From assembly GCF_001953355.1 (NCBI RefSeq), contig NZ_MPIY01000001.1, positions 124,001 through 188,000 on the forward strand: 64,000 bases of DNA. Reading direction: 5' to 3'. The stretch comes from Polynucleobacter sphagniphilus. Lineage in GTDB: Bacteria > Pseudomonadota > Gammaproteobacteria > Burkholderiales > Burkholderiaceae. How positions within the stretch are numbered: the stretch's first letter is position 1; the number at the start of each line of letters is the position of its first letter. Below the pieces are notes generated by a model. The model was not told the DNA's origin and did no database searches. It saw nothing but the letters and a program-made list of their open reading frames with translations. Below, piece after piece: positions 56,855 to 64,000 of this stretch. The position numbers and the translations under genes were made by a program.

Positions 56855-57777
56855 CAGAAATAGCCTTCTTTTTTGCGGCGCTCCATTGAGGCCTCATTTG
56901 TTTGATCATCCATACGGGTTGCGCCACGCTCAGTGATTTCAGTAATGGCGGTTTCGGCAATGATGTCTAGTGGATTGGCTGCAGTACTCAGTACTGGGCA
57001 GGTGCAGCTAATATCGCCCACGGTACGGAAGCGCACGTCTAAAATTTCACTGACATCACCAGCAGCTTTGGGGGTGATATCGGTGACGGGCACAAATAAA
57101 TTATTCTTACGTACAACCTCGCGCTTGTGCGTGTAGTAAATGCTTGGTAACTCTAATTTTTCGCGGGCAATATATTGCCAAATATCGAGCTCTGTCCAGT
57201 TAGAAATTGGGAACACGCGCATATTCTCACCTTGGGCGATACGAGCGTTATAGAGATTCCATAACTCAGGACGCTGTGCCTTTGGATCCCATTGACCGAA
57301 TTCATCGCGGAAGGAGAATATGCGCTCTTTAGCGCGGGCTTTTTCCTCATCGCGACGGGCTCCACCCATCAAGGCATCGAATTGATATTCAGCAATTGCT
57401 TCTAGTAGTGTTACAGCTTGAGCAGCGTTGCGTGAATCAGTTGCCTTGCGTAGACGCACTGTACCTTTTTTAATTGAGTCTTCTACATGGCCAACGATTA
57501 ATTTGACGCCCGTATTTTTAACCACCGCATCGCGGTAGGCAATGACTTCAGGATAATTATGTCCCGTATCAATATGCAAAATAGGGAAAGGCAGCCTCAC
57601 TGGGCGATCGCCAAACTGGAAGGCCTTGCGTGCCAAGTGAAACATGACGATAGAGTCTTTACCACCTGAAAACAGCATCGCTGGATTGGAGCATTGAGCC
57701 ACCACTTCACGAATGATGTAAATAGATTCAGCCTCAAGCCAATCTAAGTGATCATCTAATAATTTTTGTTCTTGCAT
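56854..57777 (-). CDS. cysD: Sulfate adenylyltransferase subunit 2
   Basis: Catalytic subunit of ATP sulfurylase, producing adenosine 5'-phosphosulfate. The 307-aa protein has the PP-loop MLFSGGKDSIVMFHLARKA, LHIDTGHNYPEV and RREVVRKNNLFVPV-type C-terminal motifs. 46 bases after cysH in the same operon. Confidence 0.97.
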   Translation of the reverse strand: MQEQKLLDDHLDWLEAESIYIIREVVAQCSNPAMLFSGGKDSIVMFHLARKAFQFGDRPVRLPFPILHIDTGHNYPEVIAYRDAVVKNTGVKLIVGHVEDSIKKGTVRLRKATDSRNAAQAVTLLEAIAEYQFDALMGGARRDEEKARAKERIFSFRDEFGQWDPKAQRPELWNLYNARIAQGENMRVFPISNWTELDIWQYIAREKLELPSIYYTHKREVVRKNNLFVPVTDITPKAAGDVSEILDVRFRTVGDISCTCPVLSTAANPLDIIAETAITEITERGATRMDDQTNEASMERRKKEGYF

Positions 57778-57823
57778 TCTGTAAATCGATCTTTGCTAAT
57801 GGGTAATTCGGTAACGATGTATT

Positions 57824-58552
57824 TTATCGATTGATGTGTAAGCCACATTCTTTGCTATCACTTTGTAGCCACCACCAGCGACCCGCGCGGATATCTTCAC
57901 CTTGTTTTACTTGACGGGTGCAGGGCTCGCAACCAATGCTAGGGTAGCCCTTCAGGTGCAGTGGATGAATAGGCACGCTCTCTTGTTTGATGTAGGCCCA
58001 GATGTCTGCCTCCGTCCAGTCAAATAAAGGATTGAATTTGGCGATCCCTCTGGCTTCATCCATCTCCTCAAAATGCAATTCTGTGCGGGTGGTTGACTGT
58101 TCACGACGTTGACCAGTCAACCAGGCATCTGCGCCAATTAAGGCAGCATTGAGAGGTTTGATTTTGCGGGCGCCACAGCAGGCCTTTTTGGCTTCTTCAC
58201 CATCGTAAAAACCATTCATGCCATATTGATCTACGAAAGCATCAATATCAACTTCATGAGGATAGATTTTGTCAATCCGCAATCCATACTGATCTTCAGT
58301 AGTCTTGACCATATCAACCGTCTCTTGATGTAAGCGACCGGTAGCTAATGTGAATAAAGCAATTGAAGTTTTGGTTTTAGAGATGGCGTCCGTTATCACC
58401 ATGTCTTCAGCGGCTAAGCTTGTAGCAAAACGCACCTTAGAGAAGCGTGCACCAATGTCCTGCAATCGTTTGTAGAGCGTAGCTGACTTTTCAGCTAATT
58501 GTTCTGGTGTGAGGGTGCTTACTGGTATTGACCAAAGTTGCGGAGTCATCAT
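57824..58552 (-). CDS. cysH: Adenylyl-sulfate (APS) reductase, assimilatory
   Basis: Reduces APS to sulfite with thioredoxin. The 242-aa protein has the two cysteine pairs that bind [4Fe-4S] in the APS-reducing class (KACCGARKI and GCEPCTRQV) and the catalytic Cys in the C-terminal KECGLH. These pairs are absent from PAPS reductases, which fits the lack of an APS kinase. ATG at 58552 overlaps the upstream transporter stop (ATGA). Confidence 0.95.
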   Translation of the reverse strand: MMTPQLWSIPVSTLTPEQLAEKSATLYKRLQDIGARFSKVRFATSLAAEDMVITDAISKTKTSIALFTLATGRLHQETVDMVKTTEDQYGLRIDKIYPHEVDIDAFVDQYGMNGFYDGEEAKKACCGARKIKPLNAALIGADAWLTGQRREQSTTRTELHFEEMDEARGIAKFNPLFDWTEADIWAYIKQESVPIHPLHLKGYPSIGCEPCTRQVKQGEDIRAGRWWWLQSDSKECGLHINR

Positions 58553-59343
58553 GAACAAACTAATTTAATCCCGACTAAGAAGAGGGTGCTGGCGAGAGTC
58601 ATTCTAGTGACTTTCTCTGAAAGGGTGCTCGAGAGTTTAGCGCCCAACCAAATTGCTGGTACTGAGCCAATTAAAAGGCCAAAAAGCAGGTCAAAATGGA
58701 CATTGCCCAGCCACCAATGACCTATGCCAGCCAAAGCTGTAAGCGGAACGGCATAGGCTATATCCGTACCAGCAACTTCTGCGGCTCTGAGATGTGGATA
58801 GAGAATCAGAATGAGGGTAGCACCAATAGCGCCTGCGCCAATTGATGAAATGGTGACAAGAACCCCAATCACTGCGCCTACAGCAATAGTTGCAAGCTTT
58901 AATGCAAATCCACTAGGTAGGTAGTTCGGATTAGCTTGTACCCATTTGAGTATTTTTGCTCTGAATAAAAGTGAGGCCGCAGTTAGCAAAACCGAGACGC
59001 CGATTGAAAGGCTAATGAGGTGCGTGAAATCTTTTGAAACTGGACCCACATACTTTAAGGTCAAAATGGACAAGACAGCAGTGGTGATGCTGCCGATGCA
59101 TAGTAAAGCAACTATATTCCAGCGTACATTTCCGTGGAGCCGATGTGCTGCAGTGCCAAACCCTTTAGTAAGGGCTGCGAATGCAAGGTCAGTGCCCACA
59201 GCAGTAGTTGGAGCAACACCAAAGATGATGGTGAGCAAAGGCGTCATCAATGAACCGCCACCTACGCCTGTCATTCCAACCAATAAACCGACGAGAGCTC
59301 CTGAGAGAATAAATTGTGAAGAATCAATAAAAAATTGGATCAT
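58549..59343 (-). CDS. TSUP (TauE/SafE) family sulfur-compound transporter
   Basis: 264-aa inner-membrane protein with eight predicted helices and the two TSUP repeats (LVGLLVGMTGVGGGSLMTP near the start, GVLVTISSIGAGAIGATL in the second half). The family moves sulfite, sulfoacetate, sulfate or related anions. Its position between the small leader protein and cysH, with overlapping stop and start codons, argues for a sulfate or sulfite role in this pathway. Direction of transport cannot be told from sequence. Confidence 0.88.
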   Translation of the reverse strand: MIQFFIDSSQFILSGALVGLLVGMTGVGGGSLMTPLLTIIFGVAPTTAVGTDLAFAALTKGFGTAAHRLHGNVRWNIVALLCIGSITTAVLSILTLKYVGPVSKDFTHLISLSIGVSVLLTAASLLFRAKILKWVQANPNYLPSGFALKLATIAVGAVIGVLVTISSIGAGAIGATLILILYPHLRAAEVAGTDIAYAVPLTALAGIGHWWLGNVHFDLLFGLLIGSVPAIWLGAKLSSTLSEKVTRMTLASTLFLVGIKLVCS

Positions 59344-59360
59344 GAGGGGCCACTGTTTAA

Positions 59361-59525
59361 TTATGCAAATGATTGCTCAAACTCTTCGAGTTTGATGGCA
59401 TTCATGAGAAAGAGAATTTGGCGCTGAAAAGACTTCCGCTCATTGACCATGTCATGCGGTAAGCAATCATGCTCGCGCAATAGTTGGGTGATAACTGGGT
59501 TGTAATGTTCTCTTACGGGTGACAT
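59361..59525 (-). CDS. 54-residue protein leading the sulfate assimilation operon
   Basis: 54-aa soluble, charged peptide (starts MSPVREHYNPVITQLL, one Cys in REHDCLPHD, acidic end). AAGGA lies six bases before the ATG, an ideal ribosome-binding site, and the next gene begins 17 bases downstream, so it looks translated. No family recognised. The ribosome-binding site is within the 3' arm of an 11-base hairpin. It may be a regulatory small protein or a leader ORF that controls TSUP-cysHDN. Confidence 0.7.
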   Translation of the reverse strand: MSPVREHYNPVITQLLREHDCLPHDMVNERKSFQRQILFLMNAIKLEEFEQSFA

Positions 59526-59569
59526 TTCAAATCCTTGGTAAATAGCGTATGAAACACAATTTACCAAGG
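59526..59569 (-). promoter_or_regulatory. Hairpin sequestering the RBS of the cys operon
   Basis: Minus strand: CCTTGGTAAAT (59569-59559), 15-base loop, ATTTACCAAGG (59543-59533), perfect arms. The last four bases of the 3' arm plus the next A form the AAGGA ribosome-binding site of the 54-aa gene. Formation of the RNA hairpin would hide it; alternatively the dyad is a protein operator. Confidence 0.7.
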
Positions 59570-59572
59570 CTT

Positions 59573-59626
59573 CTATATATCTACAAGAAATATATAGCGA
59601 TACTTATATGACTTTTAGATATATAG
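59573..59626 (-). promoter_or_regulatory. AT-rich dyad and probable promoter region of the cys operon
   Basis: CTATATATCTA and TAGATATATAG (59573-59583, 59616-59626) are perfect 11-base arms around a 32-base AT-rich centre. It lies between the fpr stop and the RBS hairpin, where the cys promoter must be. CysB-like LysR control is expected for such operons but no confident CysB site was identified. Confidence 0.5.
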
Positions 59627-59627
59627 A

Positions 59628-60404
59628 TTATTTCTCTACGAAGGCGCGTTCAAATACGTAGTCGCCGAGTTGGCCGAGGCTTGGCGAAACCTTGAAGCCT
59701 CTGGAGTCAAGCATTTCACAGGTTTCTTTGAGCATGGAGGGGCTGCCACATATCATGGCGCGATCTACTGCTGGATCTAAGGGGGGCAAGCCAATATCTT
59801 TGAAGAGCTGACCAGACTCGATTGCAGTAGTTAAGCGTCCGGTGTGCTTAAAGGCTTCACGGGTTACTGTTGGGTAGTAGATGAGTTTGTCGCGAATTAA
59901 TTCGCCTAGGAACTCGTCTTGGGAGAGCTCATTCTTGATGTAGTCACCATAGGCTAATTCGCTTACAAGTCGAACGCCATGAATTAACACAACCTTCTCA
60001 AACTTATCGTAGGTCTCAGGATCCCGAATGATGCTCATAAATGGAGCAAGGCCAGTGCCAGTGCTAAAGAGATAGAGGTGCTTTCCAGGATTGAGATCGT
60101 CAATCACCAAAGTACCAACAGATTTCTCGCTAACCAAAATCGGGTCACCCACTTGAATTTTTTGCAGGCGCGAGGTGAGGGGGCCGTCTTGCACCTTAAT
60201 GCTTAAAAACTCGAGATGTTCTTCGTAATTAGGGCTGGCTACGCTATAAGCTCGCACCAAGGGCTTGCCCTCAACCTCCAGGCCAATCATCAGGAAATGG
60301 CCGCTACGAAAGCGTAAACCCTTATTGCGAGTGGTGGTGAAGCTAAAGAGGGTATCGTTCCAGTGGTGAACGGTAAGGACTGTTTCGGTGTTGTATGCGG
60401 CCAT
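59628..60404 (-). CDS. fpr: Ferredoxin/flavodoxin-NADP+ reductase
   Basis: FAD flavoprotein exchanging electrons between NADPH and ferredoxin or flavodoxin. The 258-aa protein has the FAD site RAYSVASP, STGTGLAPFMSI for NADP, and CGSPSMLKETCEML, ending FVEK, typical of the subclass I bacterial enzymes. It may supply reductant for Fe-S assembly (isc operon) or sulfite reduction. Confidence 0.95.
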   Translation of the reverse strand: MAAYNTETVLTVHHWNDTLFSFTTTRNKGLRFRSGHFLMIGLEVEGKPLVRAYSVASPNYEEHLEFLSIKVQDGPLTSRLQKIQVGDPILVSEKSVGTLVIDDLNPGKHLYLFSTGTGLAPFMSIIRDPETYDKFEKVVLIHGVRLVSELAYGDYIKNELSQDEFLGELIRDKLIYYPTVTREAFKHTGRLTTAIESGQLFKDIGLPPLDPAVDRAMICGSPSMLKETCEMLDSRGFKVSPSLGQLGDYVFERAFVEK

Positions 60405-60546
60405 GAGGAAAGCTTAGTAAATTAAGGTAAAACGGTGATTATCCTCATAATTTGCCTTGTTAGCCCGTGAAAGCCGGATTAACTTCTCATATCAAATCAA
60501 TTTTTAGTTATAAGGACACCTCCCTTAACGGAGCTATCATTTACCC

Positions 60547-61044
60547 ATGCGTCAGAGCCAATACCTTTATATCTCCCTTTTATCTCTTGGCTTAGTTGCT
60601 TTTGCCGTGATTCTTCAGCAAGTGGGCTATCAGGGGGTGAGCTTTATGCCCTGCCCACTGTGTATATTGCAGCGCGTTGCTTATTTGGGGGTAGCCCTTA
60701 CTTGCCTCTTAGCTGCGAGATTTTCCTCGGCTAGAAAGTTGTTTCATGGGTTGGCTATTATTTCGGCGGGCTATGGAATATCGGTGGCTGGACATCAAGT
60801 CTGGTTGCTTTCTCATCCTGAAACCTCTTGCGGCATTGACCCACTGGAGACTTGGATTAATCAATTCCAGTTGGCAAATCTTTTGCCTTGGCTCTTTAAG
60901 GCGGATGGACTTTGCTCTGCAAAGCTTCCTGCCATCTTGGGCTTGCAAGTTCCAGAATGGTCCTTATTCTGGTTTGCGATTCTCTTTGTCCTGTTATTAA
61001 TGAGCTTTTTAAGAAATCTCAAGCATAGATCAATTAGTGCTTAA
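60547..61044 (+). CDS. dsbB: Disulfide bond formation protein B
   Basis: Inner-membrane quinone reductase that re-oxidises periplasmic DsbA. The 165-aa protein has four transmembrane helices, the first Cys pair in MPCPLCILQR (Cys36, Cys39) and the second pair in ETSCGIDP and DGLCSAKLP. Stand-alone gene; a distant ACGGAG is the only ribosome-binding candidate. Confidence 0.94.
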   Translation: MRQSQYLYISLLSLGLVAFAVILQQVGYQGVSFMPCPLCILQRVAYLGVALTCLLAARFSSARKLFHGLAIISAGYGISVAGHQVWLLSHPETSCGIDPLETWINQFQLANLLPWLFKADGLCSAKLPAILGLQVPEWSLFWFAILFVLLLMSFLRNLKHRSISA

Positions 61045-61135
61045 CTTATAACCAGAGCTTCTTTTACAAGAACCGACTCCTAGCCTAGTATCACTTATTC
61101 ATGTTGTATACCTATTTTGCTTTAAGGAAAGCCTG

Positions 61136-62110
61136 ATGACTTACTTTACCGATAATTCTCAAACCATTGGCCGCACACCTCTAGTGCGTTTAAATCGAGT
61201 GACTGATGGTGCTAATGCCACCGTTCTAGCAAAGATCGAAGGCCGTAATCCTGCCTTTTCAATTAAGTGCCGTATTGGTGTATCAATGATCAATGATGCA
61301 CGGGAAAAAGGCCTGCTTGGGCCCGGCAAGGAATTGGTTGAGCCAACCAGTGGTAACACTGGAATTGCCTTGGCATTTGTAGCGGCAGCGCGAGGTATTC
61401 CGCTAACACTAACGATGCCAGAAACGATGAGCATTGAACGACGCAAGTTATTAACTGCTTTAGGTGCCAAGATTGTCTTGACAGAGGGTCCTAAGGGCAT
61501 GAATGGCGCCGTTGCGAAAGCGAAAGAGATCGCCGACTCCGATCCAGCCAAATATGTGTTGCTACAGCAATTTAGTAATCCTTCTAACCCAGCAATTCAT
61601 GAAAAAACAACTGGCCCAGAAATTTGGGAAGATACCGATGGCAATATCGATGTATTTGTTGCTGGTGTCGGTACTGGCGGAACCATTACTGGTGTGGGTC
61701 GTTACCTCAAGAACACAAAGAAGAAAAATGTAGAAATAGTGGCGGTAGAACCCACTACTAGCCCTGTGATTACTCAAAAACTTAATGGCGAAGAAATCAA
61801 ACCAGCTCCGCATAAGATTCAGGGCATTGGCGCAGGCTTTATTCCGGATAACTTGGATTTATCAATCGTAGATAAGGTCGAGCAGGTGAGCAATGAAGAG
61901 GCGATTGAATTTGCACGCCGTATCGCTAGGGAAGAGGGTATCTTGGTTGGTATTTCTTGTGGGGCTGCAGCAGCAGTAGCGGTGCGTCTAGCGAAGAAGC
62001 CTGAGTACGCTGGTAAAACTATTGTTGTGGTACTGCCAGATGCGGCAGAACGTTACTTGAGTTCTGCTTTATTTGAAGGCGTCTTTGATGAAAAGGGTTT
62101 GCCTGCCTAA
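61136..62110 (+). CDS. cysK: Cysteine synthase A (O-acetylserine sulfhydrylase)
   Basis: PLP enzyme making cysteine from O-acetylserine and sulfide. The 324-aa protein resembles E. coli Cys[17 protein letters not shown] lysine in [42 protein letters not shown] and [15 protein letters not shown]. The SIKCR context and the length separate it from CysM. Probably cysteine-regulated; no operator identified. Confidence 0.95.
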   Translation: MTYFTDNSQTIGRTPLVRLNRVTDGANATVLAKIEGRNPAFSIKCRIGVSMINDAREKGLLGPGKELVEPTSGNTGIALAFVAAARGIPLTLTMPETMSIERRKLLTALGAKIVLTEGPKGMNGAVAKAKEIADSDPAKYVLLQQFSNPSNPAIHEKTTGPEIWEDTDGNIDVFVAGVGTGGTITGVGRYLKNTKKKNVEIVAVEPTTSPVITQKLNGEEIKPAPHKIQGIGAGFIPDNLDLSIVDKVEQVSNEEAIEFARRIAREEGILVGISCGAAAAVAVRLAKKPEYAGKTIVVVLPDAAERYLSSALFEGVFDEKGLPA

Positions 62111-62130
62111 GTGCATGCATGAGAGCTAGG

Positions 62131-62162
62131 AATAAAAAAAGCACCCTCGGGTGCTTTTTTAT
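62131..62162. terminator. Bidirectional terminator between cysK and lysS
   Basis: AAAAAAAGCACCC and GGGTGCTTTTTT with a TC-type short loop, between convergent genes. Confidence 0.92.
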
Positions 62163-62196
62163 TGCTACTGAGAATTCGCTTGCCCAATATTTAAAA

Positions 62197-63741
62197 TTAC
62201 TCTTCCTCGCGACGTAAATGCGGAAACAAAATCACATCCCGAATGTTGGGTGCATCGGTAAGCAACATGACTAAGCGGTCAATACCAATACCGCAGCCGC
62301 CAGTTGGAGGCATGCCGTATTCAAGAGCGCGGATGAAATCATGGTCAAAATACATAGCCTCTTCGTCGCCCGCCTCTTTTTGCTCCACTTGCTTGCGGAA
62401 ACGATTGGCTTGATCTTCAGCATCATTTAATTCGGAGAAGCCATTGGCAATTTCACGACCGGTGATGAATAGCTCAAAGCGTTCGGTAATACCTGGGCGT
62501 GTGTCAGACTCGCGTGCTAATGGGCTCACTTCAATCGGATAATCGATGATGTAAGTTGGCTCCCAGAGGTGCTCTTCAGCTACCAATTCAAAGAGGGCTA
62601 ATTGCAAGGCACCAATACCGGCATTTTTAAGAGTGGGGCTATCTGGGTTCTCGCCACCTTTTTTCAGTTCAGTGCGAATGAAATCAGCGTCGTCTAATTG
62701 AGATACCTCATAGCTTTTGCCAGATTGACCGCAGTATTTTAGGATGGCTTCATTGATCGTTAAGCGTTGAAAAGGCTTACTTAAATCTAGTTCACGACCT
62801 TGATGCGTTAAGACGGCTGTACCTTGTGCATCGACTGCTGCTGCACGAATCAAGCCCTCAGTAAAGTCCATGAGCCAACGGTAATCCGTATAGGCTGCAT
62901 AGAATTCCATCATCGTAAATTCGGGATTGTGACGTGGGCTGACGCCTTCGTTGCGGAAGTTGCGATTAATTTCAAAAACGCGCTCAAAGCCACCAACTAC
63001 CAAGCGCTTTAAATAGAGCTCTGGCGCAATACGCAAGAACATCTGCATATCCAAGGCATTGTGGTGGGTGATAAATGGCTTAGCGGTTGCGCCACCTGGA
63101 ATCGGGTGAAGCATTGGGGTCTCGACTTCCATGAAGTCAGCCTCAAGCATATGGCGGCGCAATGAAGCAATGGCATTGCTGCGTGCTTTAAATGTATTGC
63201 GACTCTCTGGATTCACAATCAGGTCAACATATCGTTGACGATATTTTGTTTCCAAATCAGATAAGCCATGAAACTTGTCTGGTAGGGGGCGTAGGGATTT
63301 GCTGAGAAGGCGTAAATTACTTGACTCTACTGAGAGCTCGCCTTTGTTGGTCTTGAAGAGCTTCCCTTCGGCTGAAATAAAGTCGCCCATATCCCAATGC
63401 TTAAATGCGCCATGGGTGTCAGCACCACTGATTTCATCATTGATATAAAACTGAATTTGTCCACTACGATCTTGAATCGTTGCAAAGCTGGCTTTACCCA
63501 TTACGCGCTTTAACACCATCCGGCCCGCAACTTTGACGTGAATGTTTTTCTCAGCCAATTCTTCTTTTGAAAAGCCATCGTAATGGGCGTGCAAGTCTGC
63601 GGCTAAATGGGTGGGTACGAAATCATTTGGAAAAGCTACCCCGCCTGCGCGTAGTTTGGCTAACTTCTCGCGACGCTCTGCAATGATGTGATTTTCATCA
63701 ACGGGTTCGTTTGCGGGGGATGGATGGGTTTTATCGTTCAT
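62197..63741 (-). CDS. lysS: Lysyl-tRNA synthetase, class II
   Basis: Charges tRNA-Lys. The 514-aa protein has the N-terminal OB anticodon-binding domain ([20 protein letters not shown]) and the class II core with motif 1 ([19 protein letters not shown]-type region near residue 195), motif 2 [20 protein letters not shown] and motif 3 [14 protein letters not shown]. It is directly downstream of prfB (34 bases), the common prfB-lysS pair. Confidence 0.97.
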   Translation of the reverse strand: MNDKTHPSPANEPVDENHIIAERREKLAKLRAGGVAFPNDFVPTHLAADLHAHYDGFSKEELAEKNIHVKVAGRMVLKRVMGKASFATIQDRSGQIQFYINDEISGADTHGAFKHWDMGDFISAEGKLFKTNKGELSVESSNLRLLSKSLRPLPDKFHGLSDLETKYRQRYVDLIVNPESRNTFKARSNAIASLRRHMLEADFMEVETPMLHPIPGGATAKPFITHHNALDMQMFLRIAPELYLKRLVVGGFERVFEINRNFRNEGVSPRHNPEFTMMEFYAAYTDYRWLMDFTEGLIRAAAVDAQGTAVLTHQGRELDLSKPFQRLTINEAILKYCGQSGKSYEVSQLDDADFIRTELKKGGENPDSPTLKNAGIGALQLALFELVAEEHLWEPTYIIDYPIEVSPLARESDTRPGITERFELFITGREIANGFSELNDAEDQANRFRKQVEQKEAGDEEAMYFDHDFIRALEYGMPPTGGCGIGIDRLVMLLTDAPNIRDVILFPHLRREEE

Positions 63742-63774
63742 GTCTTTAGCGCGATACGGGTAAGAGAATTCGGT

Positions 63775-64000
63775 TTAAACGCCTTGCTTCAGGCTGGCTT
63801 CAATAAAGGCATCAAGATCACCATCTAACACCTTCTGGGTATTGGAGATCTCAACGTTAGTGCGTAAGTCTTTAATGCGACTTTGATCAAGTACATACGA
63901 GCGGATTTGATGACCCCAACCAACGTCGGTTTTGCTAGCTTCCAACTTATCTTGTTCGGCACGACGCTTTTGCATCTCATGTTCGTATAGTCTTGACTTG
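63775..64000 (-). CDS. prfB: Peptide chain release factor 2, C-terminal part (5' end outside window)
   Basis: Recognises UGA and UAA stop codons. Only the last 74 or so codons are present, open to the window end. The visible part reads [19 protein letters not shown], then [20 protein letters not shown] and a C-terminus ending LKQGV, diagnostic of RF2. The programmed frameshift site and the GGQ motif lie outside the window. Confidence 0.95.
   Translation of the reverse strand, partial: KSRLYEHEMQKRRAEQDKLEASKTDVGWGHQIRSYVLDQSRIKDLRTNVEISNTQKVLDGDLDAFIEASLKQGV

Noticed and set aside
1-64000. Search for CRISPR arrays, insertion sequences, prophage genes, toxin-antitoxin pairs or defence islands
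   Set aside because: No regularly spaced repeats, transposase, integrase, phage structural or recognisable defence genes are present; the gene order is core-genome throughout.

Overview
The window is a dense, ordinary-looking chromosomal segment of a betaproteobacterium of the order Burkholderiales. G+C is modest (about mid-40s percent by eye). That value, the gene order and the protein sequences fit a free-living freshwater Polynucleobacter-like organism best. This placement is inferred from gene content and protein similarity recalled from memory, not from a database search. I see no insertion sequence, prophage, CRISPR array or rRNA operon. Two tRNA genes are present.

Layout: (1) 1-5.3 kb, forward: the end of lepB, then rnc, era, recO, pdxJ, acpS and nagZ, a classic housekeeping string closed by a terminator shared with efp. 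(2) 5.3-9.6 kb: earP-efp on the minus strand (EF-P with Arg32 plus its rhamnosyltransferase), divergent from uvrC-pgsA; the earP and uvrC start codons overlap. (3) 9.7-15.5 kb: tRNA-Gly, tRNA-Cys, a lipoprotein, lexA with its SOS box, an asparaginase, then rpsF-priB-rpsR-rplI-dnaB. (4) 15.5-19.3 kb, minus: an MscS channel, an NlpC/P60 lipoprotein, a PIN-PhoH ATPase and a peroxiredoxin. A structured leader with an intrinsic terminator directly abuts the phoH ribosome-binding site. (5) 19.3-26.5 kb, minus: a complete lipid A aminoarabinose (Ara4N) operon, arnT-arnB-arnC-arnA(formyltransferase)-arnA(decarboxylase)-arnD, in which ArnA is two separate proteins, headed by a small Mth938-like protein. 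(6) 26.6-32.7 kb, forward: alaA-type aminotransferase, hom, thrC, moeA, moaD and moaE. (7) 32.7-37.4 kb: a small secreted protein, a Pal-type lipoprotein, an unknown lipoprotein, mgtA and a GIY-YIG protein. (8) 37.5-43.3 kb, forward: clpB with a sigma-32-like promoter, isocitrate lyase behind a 340-bp AT-rich region full of inverted repeats, a HIT protein, an unknown membrane protein and a winged-helix regulator. (9) 43.3-47.7 kb, minus: DUF1841, nth, an orphan RnfB-like ferredoxin, an intracellular PHB depolymerase and an aromatic/aspartate aminotransferase. (10) 47.9-55.5 kb, forward: uvrB, then iscR-iscS-iscU-iscA-hscB-hscA-fdx. (11) 55.5-59.6 kb, minus: a sulfate assimilation operon read as a 54-aa protein, TSUP transporter, cysH, cysD, cysN. 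(12) 59.6-64 kb: fpr, dsbB, cysK, lysS and the 3' end of prfB.

The most interesting material is in the non-coding or boundary sequence rather than in novel protein systems. The main items are a predicted attenuator in front of phoH, an SD-sequestering hairpin in front of the cys operon, an apparent one-base frameshift at the uvrB N-terminus, a probably leaderless lexA whose SOS box covers its -10 element, and a cluster of dyads upstream of aceA. No strong candidate for a wholly new multi-gene system was found.
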